A stretch of DNA of 34,262 bases, from contig CANFLL010000044.1 of the NCBI GenBank assembly GCA_947447825.1, positions 1-34,262 on the forward strand, in the 5' to 3' direction. Under the pieces are notes generated by a model, which made no database searches, was not told where the DNA came from, and saw only the letters and a program-made list of their open reading frames with translations. Below are positions 1-8,543 of this stretch, one piece after another. The position numbers and the translations under genes were made by a program. The stretch is from Chitinophagaceae bacterium. GTDB lineage: Bacteria; Bacteroidota; Bacteroidia; Chitinophagales; Chitinophagaceae. Each line of letters starts with the position of its first letter. Position 1 is the first letter of the stretch.

Positions 1-925
1 AGTGGCACACGGTGGCAGTAGTGGGAGTGATTGTGATGCGTGGTGAGTGGTGAGTGGTGAGTGGTGAGTGGTGAGTGGTGAGTGGTGAGTGGTGAGTGGT
101 GAGTGGTGAGTGGTGAGTGGTGAGTGGTGAGTGCATAGCTGTTTGGGTTGTATGCATAGCTGGTCTAGCTAATGGAATAGTTGGAAAACTGCGGCGCATT
201 AGCTGGAAAGTGCGGCGCATAGCTAGAAAAGTATTTTGTATAGCATGGTGAAGTGGTGCGATTGACCTGAAAAGTGTGGGCAATGGCAGGTGTAGGTGTG
301 GAGGCAGACTTTGCAAGCCTTTGGCATAGCTTAATTTGCTATTTGCATAACTAGCATTGGTGGTGTGATTGACATTGGAAGTGTTGTTCTTGAGTTTGAA
401 AGCTAAAATAGAGACTTTTCAAGCCTTGTTCATAGGATATGAAGGTGCGGCGCATAGCTGGCTGAGTGCTTTGCATAATGTATGAAAGTGTGCCTATTGG
501 GTTAGAGAAGTGTTTGGCATTGGTAGCCGAGCCTTTTGCATAACCAAGAGGGGTACTGTGACTGGCTTGGCGAGCTATGCAAAGGACTTGGTGAGTGGAT
601 AGGTGTGTGTGGTGAGCTAAATACATAGCATGATTGGTGTGGGGTATAATGTGAAAAGTGTGCATGATGTGTTATTAGGTAAGTTGAATTGAAATGAACG
701 CCTCTCTTCTTAGTTTAATTAGGGAGGGTAATTTAACCGCAATGTCCTTAATGTTTTTTGCAAAGAGTAAACAAAGAAAAAGATGTACTAAAAGGGAGTG
801 CAAAAACTTTTCGCTTTTAAGACGCTTTGATTTGCGTCTTTATATCTGCCACGTATTTTGTAAAATGATTTACAATTATGTACCCTTTGGTCTCTTTTGA
901 AGAACTATTATTTCTGGACTACTAC
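1..925. other. Gene-free, repeat-rich region
   Basis: No convincing coding sequence is seen. After the 7-bp array the stretch to about 660 is a mosaic of short diverged repeats. The nonamer GCGGCGCAT occurs at 191-199, 212-220 and 447-455, each followed by or overlapping AGCTGG/AGCTAG. Variants of GCATAGCT recur near 133, 154, 218, 322 and 449, and AAGTGTG-like pieces recur throughout. The frames open here have repeat-driven, low-complexity composition. A hairpin with a 7-bp stem (819-825 with 834-840) lies downstream of the amidohydrolase gene but has no clear U-tract on that strand. Confidence 0.7.
43..133. repeat. 7-bp tandem array, 13 copies of GTGAGTG
   Basis: Thirteen perfect consecutive copies of GTGAGTG run from 43 to 133, written in AGT register as AGTGGTG. 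A shorter echo, GTGAGTGG, appears near 591. The AGT-N4 heptad register is the same as in the inverted arrays at 2114-2262, 3556-3750 and 9403-9460. Here only one orientation is visible. Slipped-strand expansion is the likely origin of the perfect copies. Confidence 0.97.
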
Positions 926-2107
926 TTACACCTTTACAGTTGCGGCTAACCATGCCATTACACCAATACCTATTTCAATAGAACTTTCATCAATATTAAA
1001 CTTTGGGGTATGAACATTATGGATGATTCCCTGCGCTTCATTTCGTACGCCAAGGCGATAAAAACAACCAGGCACTATTTGGGTATAATAACCAAAATCT
1101 TCTGCGCCCATGCGTATCTCCGTCTCTTCCACCTTTTCTTTTCCCATATAAAGATCAGCCTGTTGCCAAGCAGCATCCGTAAACTCAGGATCATTATCAA
1201 CAGTGGGGTAGCCAACATCTATTCTGAAATCTATTTCGGCACCCATTGCCTCTACCAATCCTACCGCTTGTTTGGTCATCAGTTCGTGTGCTTTAAAACG
1301 CCAAGCCTCATCCATTGCCCTAAAAGTGCCCATCATTTTAACCTCACTAGGAATCACATTGGTGGTGTGACCGCCTTCAATGCTGCAAATACTTAATACA
1401 GAAGGAGAAAGTGGGTTACAGTTTCTGCTTATAATTTGTTGCAGGCTCACAATCATCTGCGAAGCGATCAAAATAGTATCTGCCGTTAGGTGTGGTGCAG
1501 CTGCATGACCACCCTTACTACGGATGGTTATGTAAATTTCGTCGGCACTTGCCATTACCCTACCTTTTCTAAAACTAAGTTTACCAGCCTCTAAACTTGG
1601 GTTCACGTGTAGAGCAATAATGCCTTGTGGGCGAGGATTATCCAGTACGCCATCCTTTATCATGTAGCTTGCACCACCAGGATTGCGTTCCTCACCAGGT
1701 TGAAAAATGAGTTTAATAGTGCCCTCAAAATCCTCTTTTATTTCATTCAATATCTTAGCAGCACCCAACAAAACGGTTGTATGCACATCATGACCACATG
1801 CGTGCATCACTCCCTTATTCTTCGATTTATAGGGCACATCATTCTCTTCATCTATTGGTAGTGCATCCATATCTGCACGCAAAGCAATGATGCGACTAGT
1901 TGGATTCTTTCCTTTTATCAATCCTACCACACCAGTTGTGGCCTTTGTCTCGAAAGGAATACCAAGGTCAGCTAGTTTATCTTGTACAAATTGGCTTGTA
2001 TTATACTCTTGGTAACTTAATTCGGGATTGGCATGTATATGCCTTCTAATAGCAATACTTTCGGGGGCATAATCTGCTGCCAATTGTTTTATCTTTTTTA
2101 ATAACAT
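926..2107 (-). CDS. M20 family metallo-amidohydrolase (N-acyl amino acid / hippurate hydrolase type)
   Basis: This 393-residue protein is a cytosolic metal-dependent amidohydrolase of peptidase family M20D, which removes acyl groups from N-acyl amino acids or related conjugates. The di-metal site motifs are clear: RADMDALP near residues 77-84, MHACGHDVH at 101-109 with the ligands Cys104 and His106, QPGEE at 136-140 with the catalytic/ligand Glu pair, and HNVH near the C-terminus. The lid-type dimerisation domain falls between roughly residues 185 and 300. Length is typical of the family. Substrate cannot be assigned. The start codon lies directly next to one arm of a 40-bp perfect inverted heptad repeat that fills the gap to the upstream SPOR gene, so its 5' leader may be highly structured. 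Confidence 0.93.
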   Translation of the reverse strand: MLLKKIKQLAADYAPESIAIRRHIHANPELSYQEYNTSQFVQDKLADLGIPFETKATTGVVGLIKGKNPTSRIIALRADMDALPIDEENDVPYKSKNKGVMHACGHDVHTTVLLGAAKILNEIKEDFEGTIKLIFQPGEERNPGGASYMIKDGVLDNPRPQGIIALHVNPSLEAGKLSFRKGRVMASADEIYITIRSKGGHAAAPHLTADTILIASQMIVSLQQIISRNCNPLSPSVLSICSIEGGHTTNVIPSEVKMMGTFRAMDEAWRFKAHELMTKQAVGLVEAMGAEIDFRIDVGYPTVDNDPEFTDAAWQQADLYMGKEKVEETEIRMGAEDFGYYTQIVPGCFYRLGVRNEAQGIIHNVHTPKFNIDESSIEIGIGVMAWLAATVKV

Positions 2108-2113
2108 CTTTTT

Positions 2114-2262
2114 TTAGTTGTTAGTGGTTAGTTATTAGTGGTTAGTGGTTAGTTATTAGTGGTTAGTTATTAGAGATTAACTTGTTATTTGTTTGAGTAA
2201 AACACTTTTCCTTAACACTAATAACTAACCACTAACCACTAATAACTAACCACTACTCACTG
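2114..2262. repeat. Inverted AGT-heptad arrays, 40-bp perfect inverted repeat
   Basis: Nine heptads TTAGTNN run from 2114 to 2176 (NN mostly GG or TA), and seven complementary heptads NNNACTA run from 2214 to 2262. Positions 2122-2161 are the exact reverse complement of 2216-2255, giving a 40-bp perfect stem around a 54-nt loop. The order of GG and TA variants is identical in the two arms. The right arm overlaps the stop codon of the SPOR gene (2257-2259) and the left arm begins 7 bp from the start of the amidohydrolase gene, so the structure fills the whole gap between two co-directional genes. Confidence 0.97.
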
Positions 2263-2673
2263 GTCATTAGTCATCGTGTATTCTACAGCATCTTCAACCA
2301 CATAAACACCTTGCGGATAGATTTTACTAAGTTGTTGGCGAAACTTCTCGGCATCTTCCCTATTGATGAAGTTGCCTATCCGTACTTTGAAATAAGGAGA
2401 ATTGTAAGTGAGATAAGCCTTTTGATCAGTAAACCTAGAGAGCACATCAGATTTTATCTTGTTTGCTTGATCTCTATTGGTGGTACTTAAAACCTGAATT
2501 CTATATCCTTTATACAATCCAGAGCTAGTCATCATACTGCTTCGCTTATTAATCTCTGCTTGCTTATCAGACAATATGTCCAATCGAGGATCTTTTCTAA
2601 CAATGATAGTATCATTTGCTAATAGATGACTACTAGCCATAAACAGCACAACAAGGAGAACTATATATTTCAT
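2257..2673 (-). CDS. SPOR domain protein, secreted
   Basis: This 138-residue protein has an N-terminal signal peptide (residues 1-19, hydrophobic core after MKY). A SPOR domain covers about residues 55-130, recognisable from GYRIQVLS, the YFKVRIGNF strand and the REDAEKFRQQL helix. SPOR domains bind glycan strands of peptidoglycan lacking stem peptides, usually at division sites, so a periplasmic wall-associated role is inferred. No other domain is present. The stop codon is embedded in the first heptad of the inverted array downstream. A -7 element (2716-2723) is found upstream. The MlaE permease gene lies 131 bp upstream on the same strand, but co-transcription is not certain. Confidence 0.9.
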   Translation of the reverse strand: MKYIVLLVVLFMASSHLLANDTIIVRKDPRLDILSDKQAEINKRSSMMTSSGLYKGYRIQVLSTTNRDQANKIKSDVLSRFTDQKAYLTYNSPYFKVRIGNFINREDAEKFRQQLSKIYPQGVYVVEDAVEYTMTNDQ

Positions 2674-2715
2674 GAGTAACTAAATTATATTGCAAAATAA
2701 GCAAGATGGATAACG

Positions 2716-2723
2716 CAAAGATA
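2716..2723 (-). promoter_or_regulatory. Candidate -7 element for the SPOR gene
   Basis: On the minus strand this reads TATCTTTG, a full match to the Bacteroidota -7 consensus TAnnTTTG, followed by C. It lies 43 bp upstream of the SPOR start codon. No TTG is found at the expected -33 spacing, so confidence is limited. Confidence 0.45.
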
Positions 2724-2804
2724 TTTTAGGAATAAAATCGCTATTTCCTTGGAATATAAATGATTCTTTAAAATGCTTACGTTATGCTTCTAACTTTCTT
2801 ATAT

Positions 2805-3542
2805 TTAAAGCAATAAAGCCGCAATGGTATAATCGGCAAATAGAATTAAAATACAAGAAACCACCACAGCACTTGTACTAGCTCTCCCAATTTCGAGCGA
2901 ACCGCCTTTCACATTAAAACCATAATAAGCTGGGATGCTACTAACAATGAAAGCAAAAGCATAAGATTTATAGAAGGCAATGGTAATGTTATGAATATTT
3001 AGGTTTTGGCGAAGTCCAATATCATAAATATCAGGAGCAAGTATGCCACTAAAGTTTCCTGCCATCTTTCCGCCCCAGATTCCTAAAAAGGCAGAAATAA
3101 CTATTAAACCAGGAATTACTACCAAGCCAGCTGCAATTTTGGGAAGCACTAAATAGCTTTTTGGATTAATGCCCATAATCTCTAAGGCATCAATTTGCTC
3201 GCTAATGCGCATATTGCCCAATTCGCTTGCTATTTTACTTCCAATAACACCTGCTAAAACAATACTAAGAACGGTAGGCGAAAGTTCTAAAATCATACTA
3301 TCTCTAACAATCTGGGCAACTGTTGTCATAGGAACTAATGGACTTACCAACTGATATGCAGTTTGAACAGTGGAAACTGCCCCCAAAAAGAGAGATATAA
3401 TGATTACGATGGGTAATGCTCCAAAACCAATTTCTGCACATTGATGCATGAATTCCTTCCAATACATCCTGTTGTTTTCTGGTTTTGTAAACATGCCTTT
3501 CAGCATCAAAATGTAAGCACCTATGTGGGATAATAAATTCAT
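2805..3542 (-). CDS. mlaE: MlaE-family ABC transporter permease
   Basis: This 245-residue integral inner-membrane protein belongs to the MlaE/Ttg2B permease family, which works with an MlaF-type ATPase and an MCE-domain MlaD protein in phospholipid trafficking between inner and outer membrane. The diagnostic stretch ELGNMRISEQIDALEIMGIN around residues 107-126 and the preceding VLAGVIGSKIAS helix are present, with about five hydrophobic helices. Length is normal. The expected ATPase and MCE genes are not adjacent: downstream is the SPOR gene and upstream the malic enzyme gene. The partners are presumably elsewhere in the genome. One arm of an inverted heptad array occupies the leader region upstream of the start codon. 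Confidence 0.93.
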   Translation of the reverse strand: MNLLSHIGAYILMLKGMFTKPENNRMYWKEFMHQCAEIGFGALPIVIIISLFLGAVSTVQTAYQLVSPLVPMTTVAQIVRDSMILELSPTVLSIVLAGVIGSKIASELGNMRISEQIDALEIMGINPKSYLVLPKIAAGLVVIPGLIVISAFLGIWGGKMAGNFSGILAPDIYDIGLRQNLNIHNITIAFYKSYAFAFIVSSIPAYYGFNVKGGSLEIGRASTSAVVVSCILILFADYTIAALLL

Positions 3543-3555
3543 TAGTTAAATTATT

Positions 3556-3750
3556 AGTCGACAGTGAAAAGTCGAAAGTCGAAAGTTGAAAGTCGAATAT
3601 GAAAAGTGATGTGGGCTATTGTTGTAAAAAAACAAATATATAGACAACCTTCCAATTTTTAAATATCTCAATTTTCGACTTTTAACTTTCAACTCTTAAC
3701 ACCTTAATTTCCACTTTCGACTTTTAACTCTCGACTTTTAACTTTAAACT
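3556..3750. repeat. Inverted AGT-heptad arrays between maeB and mlaE
   Basis: Eight heptads in AGT-N4 register run from 3556 to 3611 (mostly AGTCGAA and AGTTGAA). The opposite orientation (TTCGACT, TTTAACT, TTCAACT and variants) occupies 3674-3694 and 3709-3750. The right arm ends on the first base of the maeB stop codon, and the left arm lies just upstream of the mlaE start. The pairing between arms is imperfect. The 3612-3673 loop contains a candidate mlaE -7 element. Confidence 0.92.
3633..3640 (-). promoter_or_regulatory. Candidate -7 element for mlaE
   Basis: The minus strand reads TATATTTG, a match to TAnnTTTG, about 90 bp upstream of the mlaE start. It sits in the loop between the two heptad arms, so one arm would be in the mlaE leader RNA. 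No convincing -33 box is seen. Confidence 0.35.
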
Positions 3751-6086
3751 TATTCTTTCTTTTTCATTCTTCCCCAAAATTCAGAAGCATTTATGATGGG
3801 GTTTATATCTGTTTTGCATTTTAACTGAGCATCGACTACTGCTACCAATGACATGTTAACAATATTCCGAACAGTACTTCCCAATTGTAGCACATGAACA
3901 GGTTTTTTCATTCCCAATAAAATTGGCCCTATTGCATCAGCACCACCAATTTCTTTCATTAGGTTATAGGAGATATTTCCGGCAGTGAGGTTAGGGAAAA
4001 TAAGTACGTTTACATCATGTCCTACCAATTCGCTAAATGGATAATTGTCTTTCAATATATCATTATTGAAGGCTAGACTAGCCTGCATTTCGCCATCTAT
4101 AATTAAAGACGGATTCCTTTCTTTCACCAGCTTTGTAGCTTTTGCAACCAGATTAGCTTCAGGACTATTGCTACTACCAAAATTGCTGTAACTAAGCATA
4201 GCAATACGTGGAGTGACATTCAAATTGCGAACTTCTCTTGCAACCATTAACGTAATGTCTGCTAGTTCTTCGGCAGTAGGATTAAAATTAACAGTAGTAT
4301 CAGCTAAGAATAAAGGTCCTTTTTTAGTTAAAACTAAATACATCCCTGCTATCTTTTTCACACCATCCTCTGTGCCGATAATGTTTAATGCAGGCCTGAT
4401 GGCATCTGCATAGTTGCGGGTAAGTCCACTAATCATTGCATCAGCCTCTCCATTTTCGAGCATCATACAACCAAAGTGATTTCTATCTTTCATTATTTTG
4501 ATACTCTCATAATGGTTCATACCCTTACGACTTCTCTTTTGAAAGAACTGTTCTCCAAACTGCGCTCTCTTGTCTTCCACAGCCTCACTTCTCGGATCAA
4601 TGATTGGCAAATCTTCAATATCAATTTCATTTTCCTCTGCAATTCTTCTAATCTTGCCTTCCTCTCCTAACAAAATTGGAAACGCATCACCCTCTTCATA
4701 CAATATACTTGCAGCCTTCAATATTTTAACGTTATCAGCTTCTGCAAATATCAAACGCTTAGGATCTTTTCTGGCTTTACTACCTATTGCACGAAGCAAT
4801 TGATTGTCTAAGCCAAGGCGTTTATCTAATTCAACTTTGTAAGCATCCCAATTTTCTATTTTTTTCTGTGCCACCCCACTTTCAATAGCTGCCTTAGCAA
4901 CGGCAGGTGCCACGGTACTCAACAAACGAGGATCTAATGGTTTAGGAATTATGTATTCTGTGCCGAATACAATATTTTTTTGGTTATAAGCCATGTTTAC
5001 CAAGTCTGGCACTGGAGTTTTAGCCAATTCAGCCAAAGCTAACACAGCGGCTAATTTCATTTCTTCATTAATCTTAGTAGCTCTTACATCTAATGCGCCC
5101 CTGAATATATACGGGAAACCAAGCACGTTGTTTACCTGATTAGGATAATCACTTCTACCCGTTGCCATAATGATGTCTTGTCGAGCTGCCAAAGCTACAT
5201 CGTAAGTAACTTCTGGGTCAGGGTTTGCCATGGCAAAAACAATTGGATTCGGTGCCATGCTCTTTAACATGTCGGAAGTAACCACATTCGGCACACTTAA
5301 TCCTATAAATACATCAGCACCTTTAAAAGCACTTTCAAATGTCCAGTCGCCACTTTTGGCTGCAAAAGCTAGTTTATTTGCAGATAATCCTTCCCTTCCT
5401 ACATGGATAATTCCTTTACTATCAAACATTAGGAAGTTTTCGGGTTTCGCCCCCAAAGCAACATACAATTTGCAACATGACATTGAAGCCGCCCCAGCAC
5501 CATTAACAATTATACGAACGTCTTGAATCTTTTTGCCTTGAATTTCTAATGCATTCAGTAAAGCAGCCGAGCTAATAATGGCTGTTCCGTGTTGGTCATC
5601 GTGCATGATAGGAATTTTACATAATTCCTTTAGCTTTTCTTCAATATAAAAACATTCTGGACTTTTTATATCTTCTAAATTAATGCCACCAAATGTTGGT
5701 TCCAATGCTTTCACTATCTGAACAAACTTTTCAGGGTCTTTCTCATTTATCTCAATATCGAAAACATCAATGTCAGCAAATATTTTGAATAGTACGCCTT
5801 TACCTTCCATCACAGGCTTACCTGCTTCCGGACCAATATCCCCTAAACCAAGCACCGCTGTTCCATTGCTAATCACGGCCACTAAATTTCCTTTGGCAGT
5901 ATATTTATAAACATCTTCGGGGTTGTGGAATATTTCCATACAAGGAGCGGCAACGCCCGGACTGTAAGCAAGGCTGAGGTCGCGTTGCGTTTTAGCTTCT
6001 TTAGTAGGTATCACTTCTATTTTGCCAGGCCTTCCGCTAGCATGATACTCTAATGCTTGTTCCCATTTTGCATCTTTCTTATCCAT
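3750..6086 (-). CDS. maeB: NADP-dependent malic enzyme with C-terminal phosphotransacetylase-like domain
   Basis: This 778-residue cytosolic enzyme oxidatively decarboxylates malate to pyruvate with reduction of NADP. The malic enzyme part covers about residues 1-430, with YSPGVAAPC (41-49), the [20 protein letters not shown] stretch (65-84), the MEGKGVLFK catalytic lysine region (93-101), the HDDQHGTA metal/nicotinamide motif (162-169) and the [10 protein letters not shown] Rossmann turn (194-203). Residues from about 440 to 770 form a phosphate acetyltransferase-like domain, with RLIFAEAD at its start and [10 protein letters not shown] further on. In MaeB this domain is regulatory (acetyl-CoA inhibition) rather than catalytic. 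The length and domain order are those of MaeB. The gene is flanked by a 580-bp gap upstream and a heptad array that begins at its stop codon. Confidence 0.96.
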   Translation of the reverse strand: MDKKDAKWEQALEYHASGRPGKIEVIPTKEAKTQRDLSLAYSPGVAAPCMEIFHNPEDVYKYTAKGNLVAVISNGTAVLGLGDIGPEAGKPVMEGKGVLFKIFADIDVFDIEINEKDPEKFVQIVKALEPTFGGINLEDIKSPECFYIEEKLKELCKIPIMHDDQHGTAIISSAALLNALEIQGKKIQDVRIIVNGAGAASMSCCKLYVALGAKPENFLMFDSKGIIHVGREGLSANKLAFAAKSGDWTFESAFKGADVFIGLSVPNVVTSDMLKSMAPNPIVFAMANPDPEVTYDVALAARQDIIMATGRSDYPNQVNNVLGFPYIFRGALDVRATKINEEMKLAAVLALAELAKTPVPDLVNMAYNQKNIVFGTEYIIPKPLDPRLLSTVAPAVAKAAIESGVAQKKIENWDAYKVELDKRLGLDNQLLRAIGSKARKDPKRLIFAEADNVKILKAASILYEEGDAFPILLGEEGKIRRIAEENEIDIEDLPIIDPRSEAVEDKRAQFGEQFFQKRSRKGMNHYESIKIMKDRNHFGCMMLENGEADAMISGLTRNYADAIRPALNIIGTEDGVKKIAGMYLVLTKKGPLFLADTTVNFNPTAEELADITLMVAREVRNLNVTPRIAMLSYSNFGSSNSPEANLVAKATKLVKERNPSLIIDGEMQASLAFNNDILKDNYPFSELVGHDVNVLIFPNLTAGNISYNLMKEIGGADAIGPILLGMKKPVHVLQLGSTVRNIVNMSLVAVVDAQLKCKTDINPIINASEFWGRMKKKE

Positions 6087-6667
6087 AACACATTTTTAAG
6101 TTAATCAATTATTATTTGGAGAATGCTAAATAGTGCCATTTAGTCTTACAGTGTAACTGTTAAATAATTGGCAACAATCAACAAAGGGCGCAAAGTACAG
6201 GTAAATAAGAGATACATAATTGACTATTCTCAATAAGAATTTTCGGAAATGTTAATTTATAGCATCCAATATTAGCGTCTTTGGTTTCAAAAATCAATTA
6301 GAATAAGTGATAAAATTGAAATTATCATCACCACTTTTCTGGATTATTAATCGTTAATGAACCACCTAATGCGCAAATATTTTTCGAAAAGTGTGAAAAG
6401 AAGGATGTACATATTTATGACCATTTTACCACAATAAATGGAGTCTATTTTTTCTACAAATCAAAGATGCAAAGAAGGACAAAGAAGCAAGAAAAAAAAA
6501 GTTACTTGGTATGGTAACTAATGCCATTCATTTTGGTAAAGAGAAAAAGTAAAGAATAAATGTGAGGTTCATTAAAAGTAGATAACATACTCAGAAAATA
6601 TAGGGGAGACAATGCCTAGGATGGAGGTTATCTCCATCTAAAAGACTACTGTAATGATGTTTATTTT
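6087..6667. other. Intergenic gap of 580 bp without a gene
   Basis: No coding sequence is supported. The stretch is AT-rich. It presumably contains the maeB promoter, where a GTACTTTG sequence on the minus strand near 6190 is only a partial match to the Bacteroidota -7 box. A hairpin with a 7-bp stem (6620-6626 with 6632-6638) lies about 30 bp downstream of the YkuK-like gene but has no U-tract. A weaker 6-bp inverted repeat with an 8-nt loop lies near 6509-6530. Confidence 0.6.
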
Positions 6668-7141
6668 TTAGTTCACCATTTTATCGGCACATGAGCTACT
6701 GGCAAAAGCTTCTGGTTTTGCTTTGAAGGCAAAGCCCATTCCGAGAATGTAACCCATTGCTTCTTTTAGTGCATCATTGCTTTTAAAAGCAGGATTGGTG
6801 TTGATATCTGCGTGCACTTCCATATCTACCTTGAACTCAATAAACAAATCGCAAAGTGCATAAGCAATCTCAATACTTTTTGCAACTTCGGACAGCATAC
6901 GTTCCTTTAAATGGAATTTTTGCCTTGTTCGTTCATTGTGGATGTACATAAACCCACCAGCATTTTCTCTTAAAAAAACGATGACTGTTGCAAAATCGGT
7001 TTCAGCTCCTTTTACTTGGCTGTCGGTGCCAATACATACTTTTAGCTTAGTACCCTTTGCTACTTCAGAACGGATTGCATTTGCAACTGCCTCTTTGATG
7101 GGCAGATTAATAGACTCGCCATTGAATTTCCTCCATCTCAT
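6668..7141 (-). CDS. YkuK-like (DUF458) RNase H-fold protein
   Basis: This 157-residue protein resembles the Bacillus YkuK / DUF458 family, which has a predicted ribonuclease H-like fold. Visible signatures are KVCIGTDSQ with the first acidic residue, FATVIVFL, the ERMLSEVAKSIEIAY helix containing a conserved Glu, EVHADINTNP and the terminal SSCADKMV. Biochemical function is not established to my knowledge. The frame is open for 16 further residues upstream, but the chosen ATG at 7141 (MRWRKFNGE) gives the normal family N-terminus, while the upstream extension is atypical. It lies 131 bp downstream of the tatD-type gene on the same strand, so the two nuclease-like genes may be co-transcribed. 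Confidence 0.85.
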   Translation of the reverse strand: MRWRKFNGESINLPIKEAVANAIRSEVAKGTKLKVCIGTDSQVKGAETDFATVIVFLRENAGGFMYIHNERTRQKFHLKERMLSEVAKSIEIAYALCDLFIEFKVDMEVHADINTNPAFKSNDALKEAMGYILGMGFAFKAKPEAFASSSCADKMVN

Positions 7142-7272
7142 ATAAAAAAGTTTTGTGTAATTTACAGTATAATAAACTTCACTCAACACTTTTTAAAGTT
7201 ATTAAATTATTAACAACTTGCGAATTGTGGAAAATCTAAGAATATAATTACCAAATTGACAAAATATGGCAA

Positions 7273-8067
7273 TTATCTCTGCAATTTATTTAACCCAAAT
7301 TTAGGCATGAATAATTTTTCGGCATTAGTAGATGTTATAGCAGCTAGCTCAACGAAAGACATGTTTTTAACTTCAGCAAGCTTTTCAACAATGTATTTTA
7401 GGTAACTACATTCATTTCTTTTTCCTCTAAAAGGTATGGGGGTTAAGTAAGGAGCATCCGTTTCTAGAACAAGATATTCTAAAGGAATGTTTACAATTGC
7501 CTCTGGCAAACCTGCATTCTTGTAGGTAATTACGCCACCGATACCCAACAAAAAACCAAGATCAGTTACTTGTTTTGCACTCTCGTAGCTACCACTAAAG
7601 CAATGAAATATTCCTTTTAATCCTTTTACTGCAAACGGCTTAACCCTATTGATGGTTTCTTGCATAGCATTCCGAGTATGAATCACAATGGGCAAATGCC
7701 TTTCTAAAGCCCATTGCATTTGCTGTTCAAAAGCCTCATACTGTTCATTTACAAATGTTTTATCCCAATAAAAGTCAAGACCAATTTCGCCAACGGCTGC
7801 AAAAGATCTTTTTGCTAACTGTTCCTCAACCAGTTTCAGTTCATCTTTATAATTTACTTTCACATAACAAGGGTGCAAGCCCATCATTGCAACACATTCA
7901 TTGGGATATTTTGCTTCTAGATTCAGCATTGCTTGTAAACAACTACTATCTATGGCTGGCAAGTAAAATTTTGTTACGCCTTCTGCTCTGGCACGTTCAA
8001 TTACGGAGTCTATATCATCCTTAAACTCCTCCGAATAAAGGTGGCAATGAGTGTCAATTAATTTCAT
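7273..8067 (-). CDS. tatD: TatD family metal-dependent DNase
   Basis: This 264-residue TIM-barrel hydrolase belongs to the TatD family of Mg-dependent 3'-5' exonucleases acting on DNA (and RNA) in the cytoplasm. All metal ligands can be placed: DTHCH with His7 and His9, GEIGLDFY with Glu94, IHTR with His130, FHCFSGS with His155 and ETDAPYL with Asp204. The sequence PIPFRGKRNE following the last motif is typical. Length is as expected for the YcfH/TatD group. The upstream gap is 677 bp and holds a plus-strand terminator and a degenerate 21-bp repeat array, so the promoter must lie within it. None matching TAnnTTTG is obvious. Confidence 0.94.
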   Translation of the reverse strand: MKLIDTHCHLYSEEFKDDIDSVIERARAEGVTKFYLPAIDSSCLQAMLNLEAKYPNECVAMMGLHPCYVKVNYKDELKLVEEQLAKRSFAAVGEIGLDFYWDKTFVNEQYEAFEQQMQWALERHLPIVIHTRNAMQETINRVKPFAVKGLKGIFHCFSGSYESAKQVTDLGFLLGIGGVITYKNAGLPEAIVNIPLEYLVLETDAPYLTPIPFRGKRNECSYLKYIVEKLAEVKNMSFVELAAITSTNAEKLFMPKFGLNKLQR

Positions 8068-8240
8068 GTTGCAAATTTTAAAATATTTTTTGCCTCTAGC
8101 ACAATAAAAAATAATTACGCACTACATAATAAATGTACCATGTTTACCGTTTTAATAGAGCAGGCATATAGTAATTGTCTAAAAATAAAATCCATTGGTA
8201 AAAATAGATTGAAGAGTGTTTTCATAGGGTACGGATTATA

Positions 8241-8277
8241 ACAGGCTAAGGTTTCTACCTCTGCCTGTCTTTTTTTC
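8241..8277 (+). terminator. Orphan plus-strand intrinsic terminator
   Basis: ACAGGC (8241-8246) pairs with GCCTGT (8263-8268), and inside it AGGT-TTCT-ACCT forms a second helix capped by a tetraloop. A run of seven T residues follows on the plus strand. The minus strand has no T-run after the hairpin. No plus-strand gene precedes it, so it may end a small RNA transcribed away from the tatD-type gene. Confidence 0.7.
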
Positions 8278-8333
8278 TTTAACCCACAATAAAATTTAAT
8301 TTCAACAAGGCTTTTAAAATACTCAAAGCAGAA

Positions 8334-8543
8334 TTTGGATATACATAAAAATCGTTTCTACACTTTAATCCGATGTTAGTTGACCTAAATTTTCCATTAG
8401 TTGATTCGAGTACAACGATTTTAGAGTTAAATACTACGAAAGTTGATTCACGGCCAATGAATTTAGATGTAAATACTCCGTTAGTGAACCTAAATCCTTC
8501 GTTATTGCGCTTAAACACAGCACTTTTAAGGCTACAAGATTGG
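8334..8543. repeat. Degenerate 21-bp repeat array, about 7-10 units
   Basis: Clear 21-bp units start at 8376, 8397, 8418, 8439, 8460, 8481 and 8502. Weaker ones precede (8334, 8355) and follow (8523). Most units have TTAGTTGA or TTAGAGT near the start, TAAAT in the middle and end in CG or TG. Aligned as CG-first units they share CG, GAAC and TCCTT positions with the near-perfect 21-bp array at 10764-11057. Confidence 0.75.

Noticed and set aside
351-900. Small frames (104 codons minus strand at 351-665; 68 codons plus strand at 694-900)
   Set aside because: Histidine-, serine- and lysine-rich low-complexity products from repeat sequence, without promoter, start context or known domain.
8279-8518. 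79-codon minus-strand frame in the tatD upstream gap
   Set aside because: It coincides with the degenerate 21-bp array, and its residue periodicity follows the repeat; no family resemblance.
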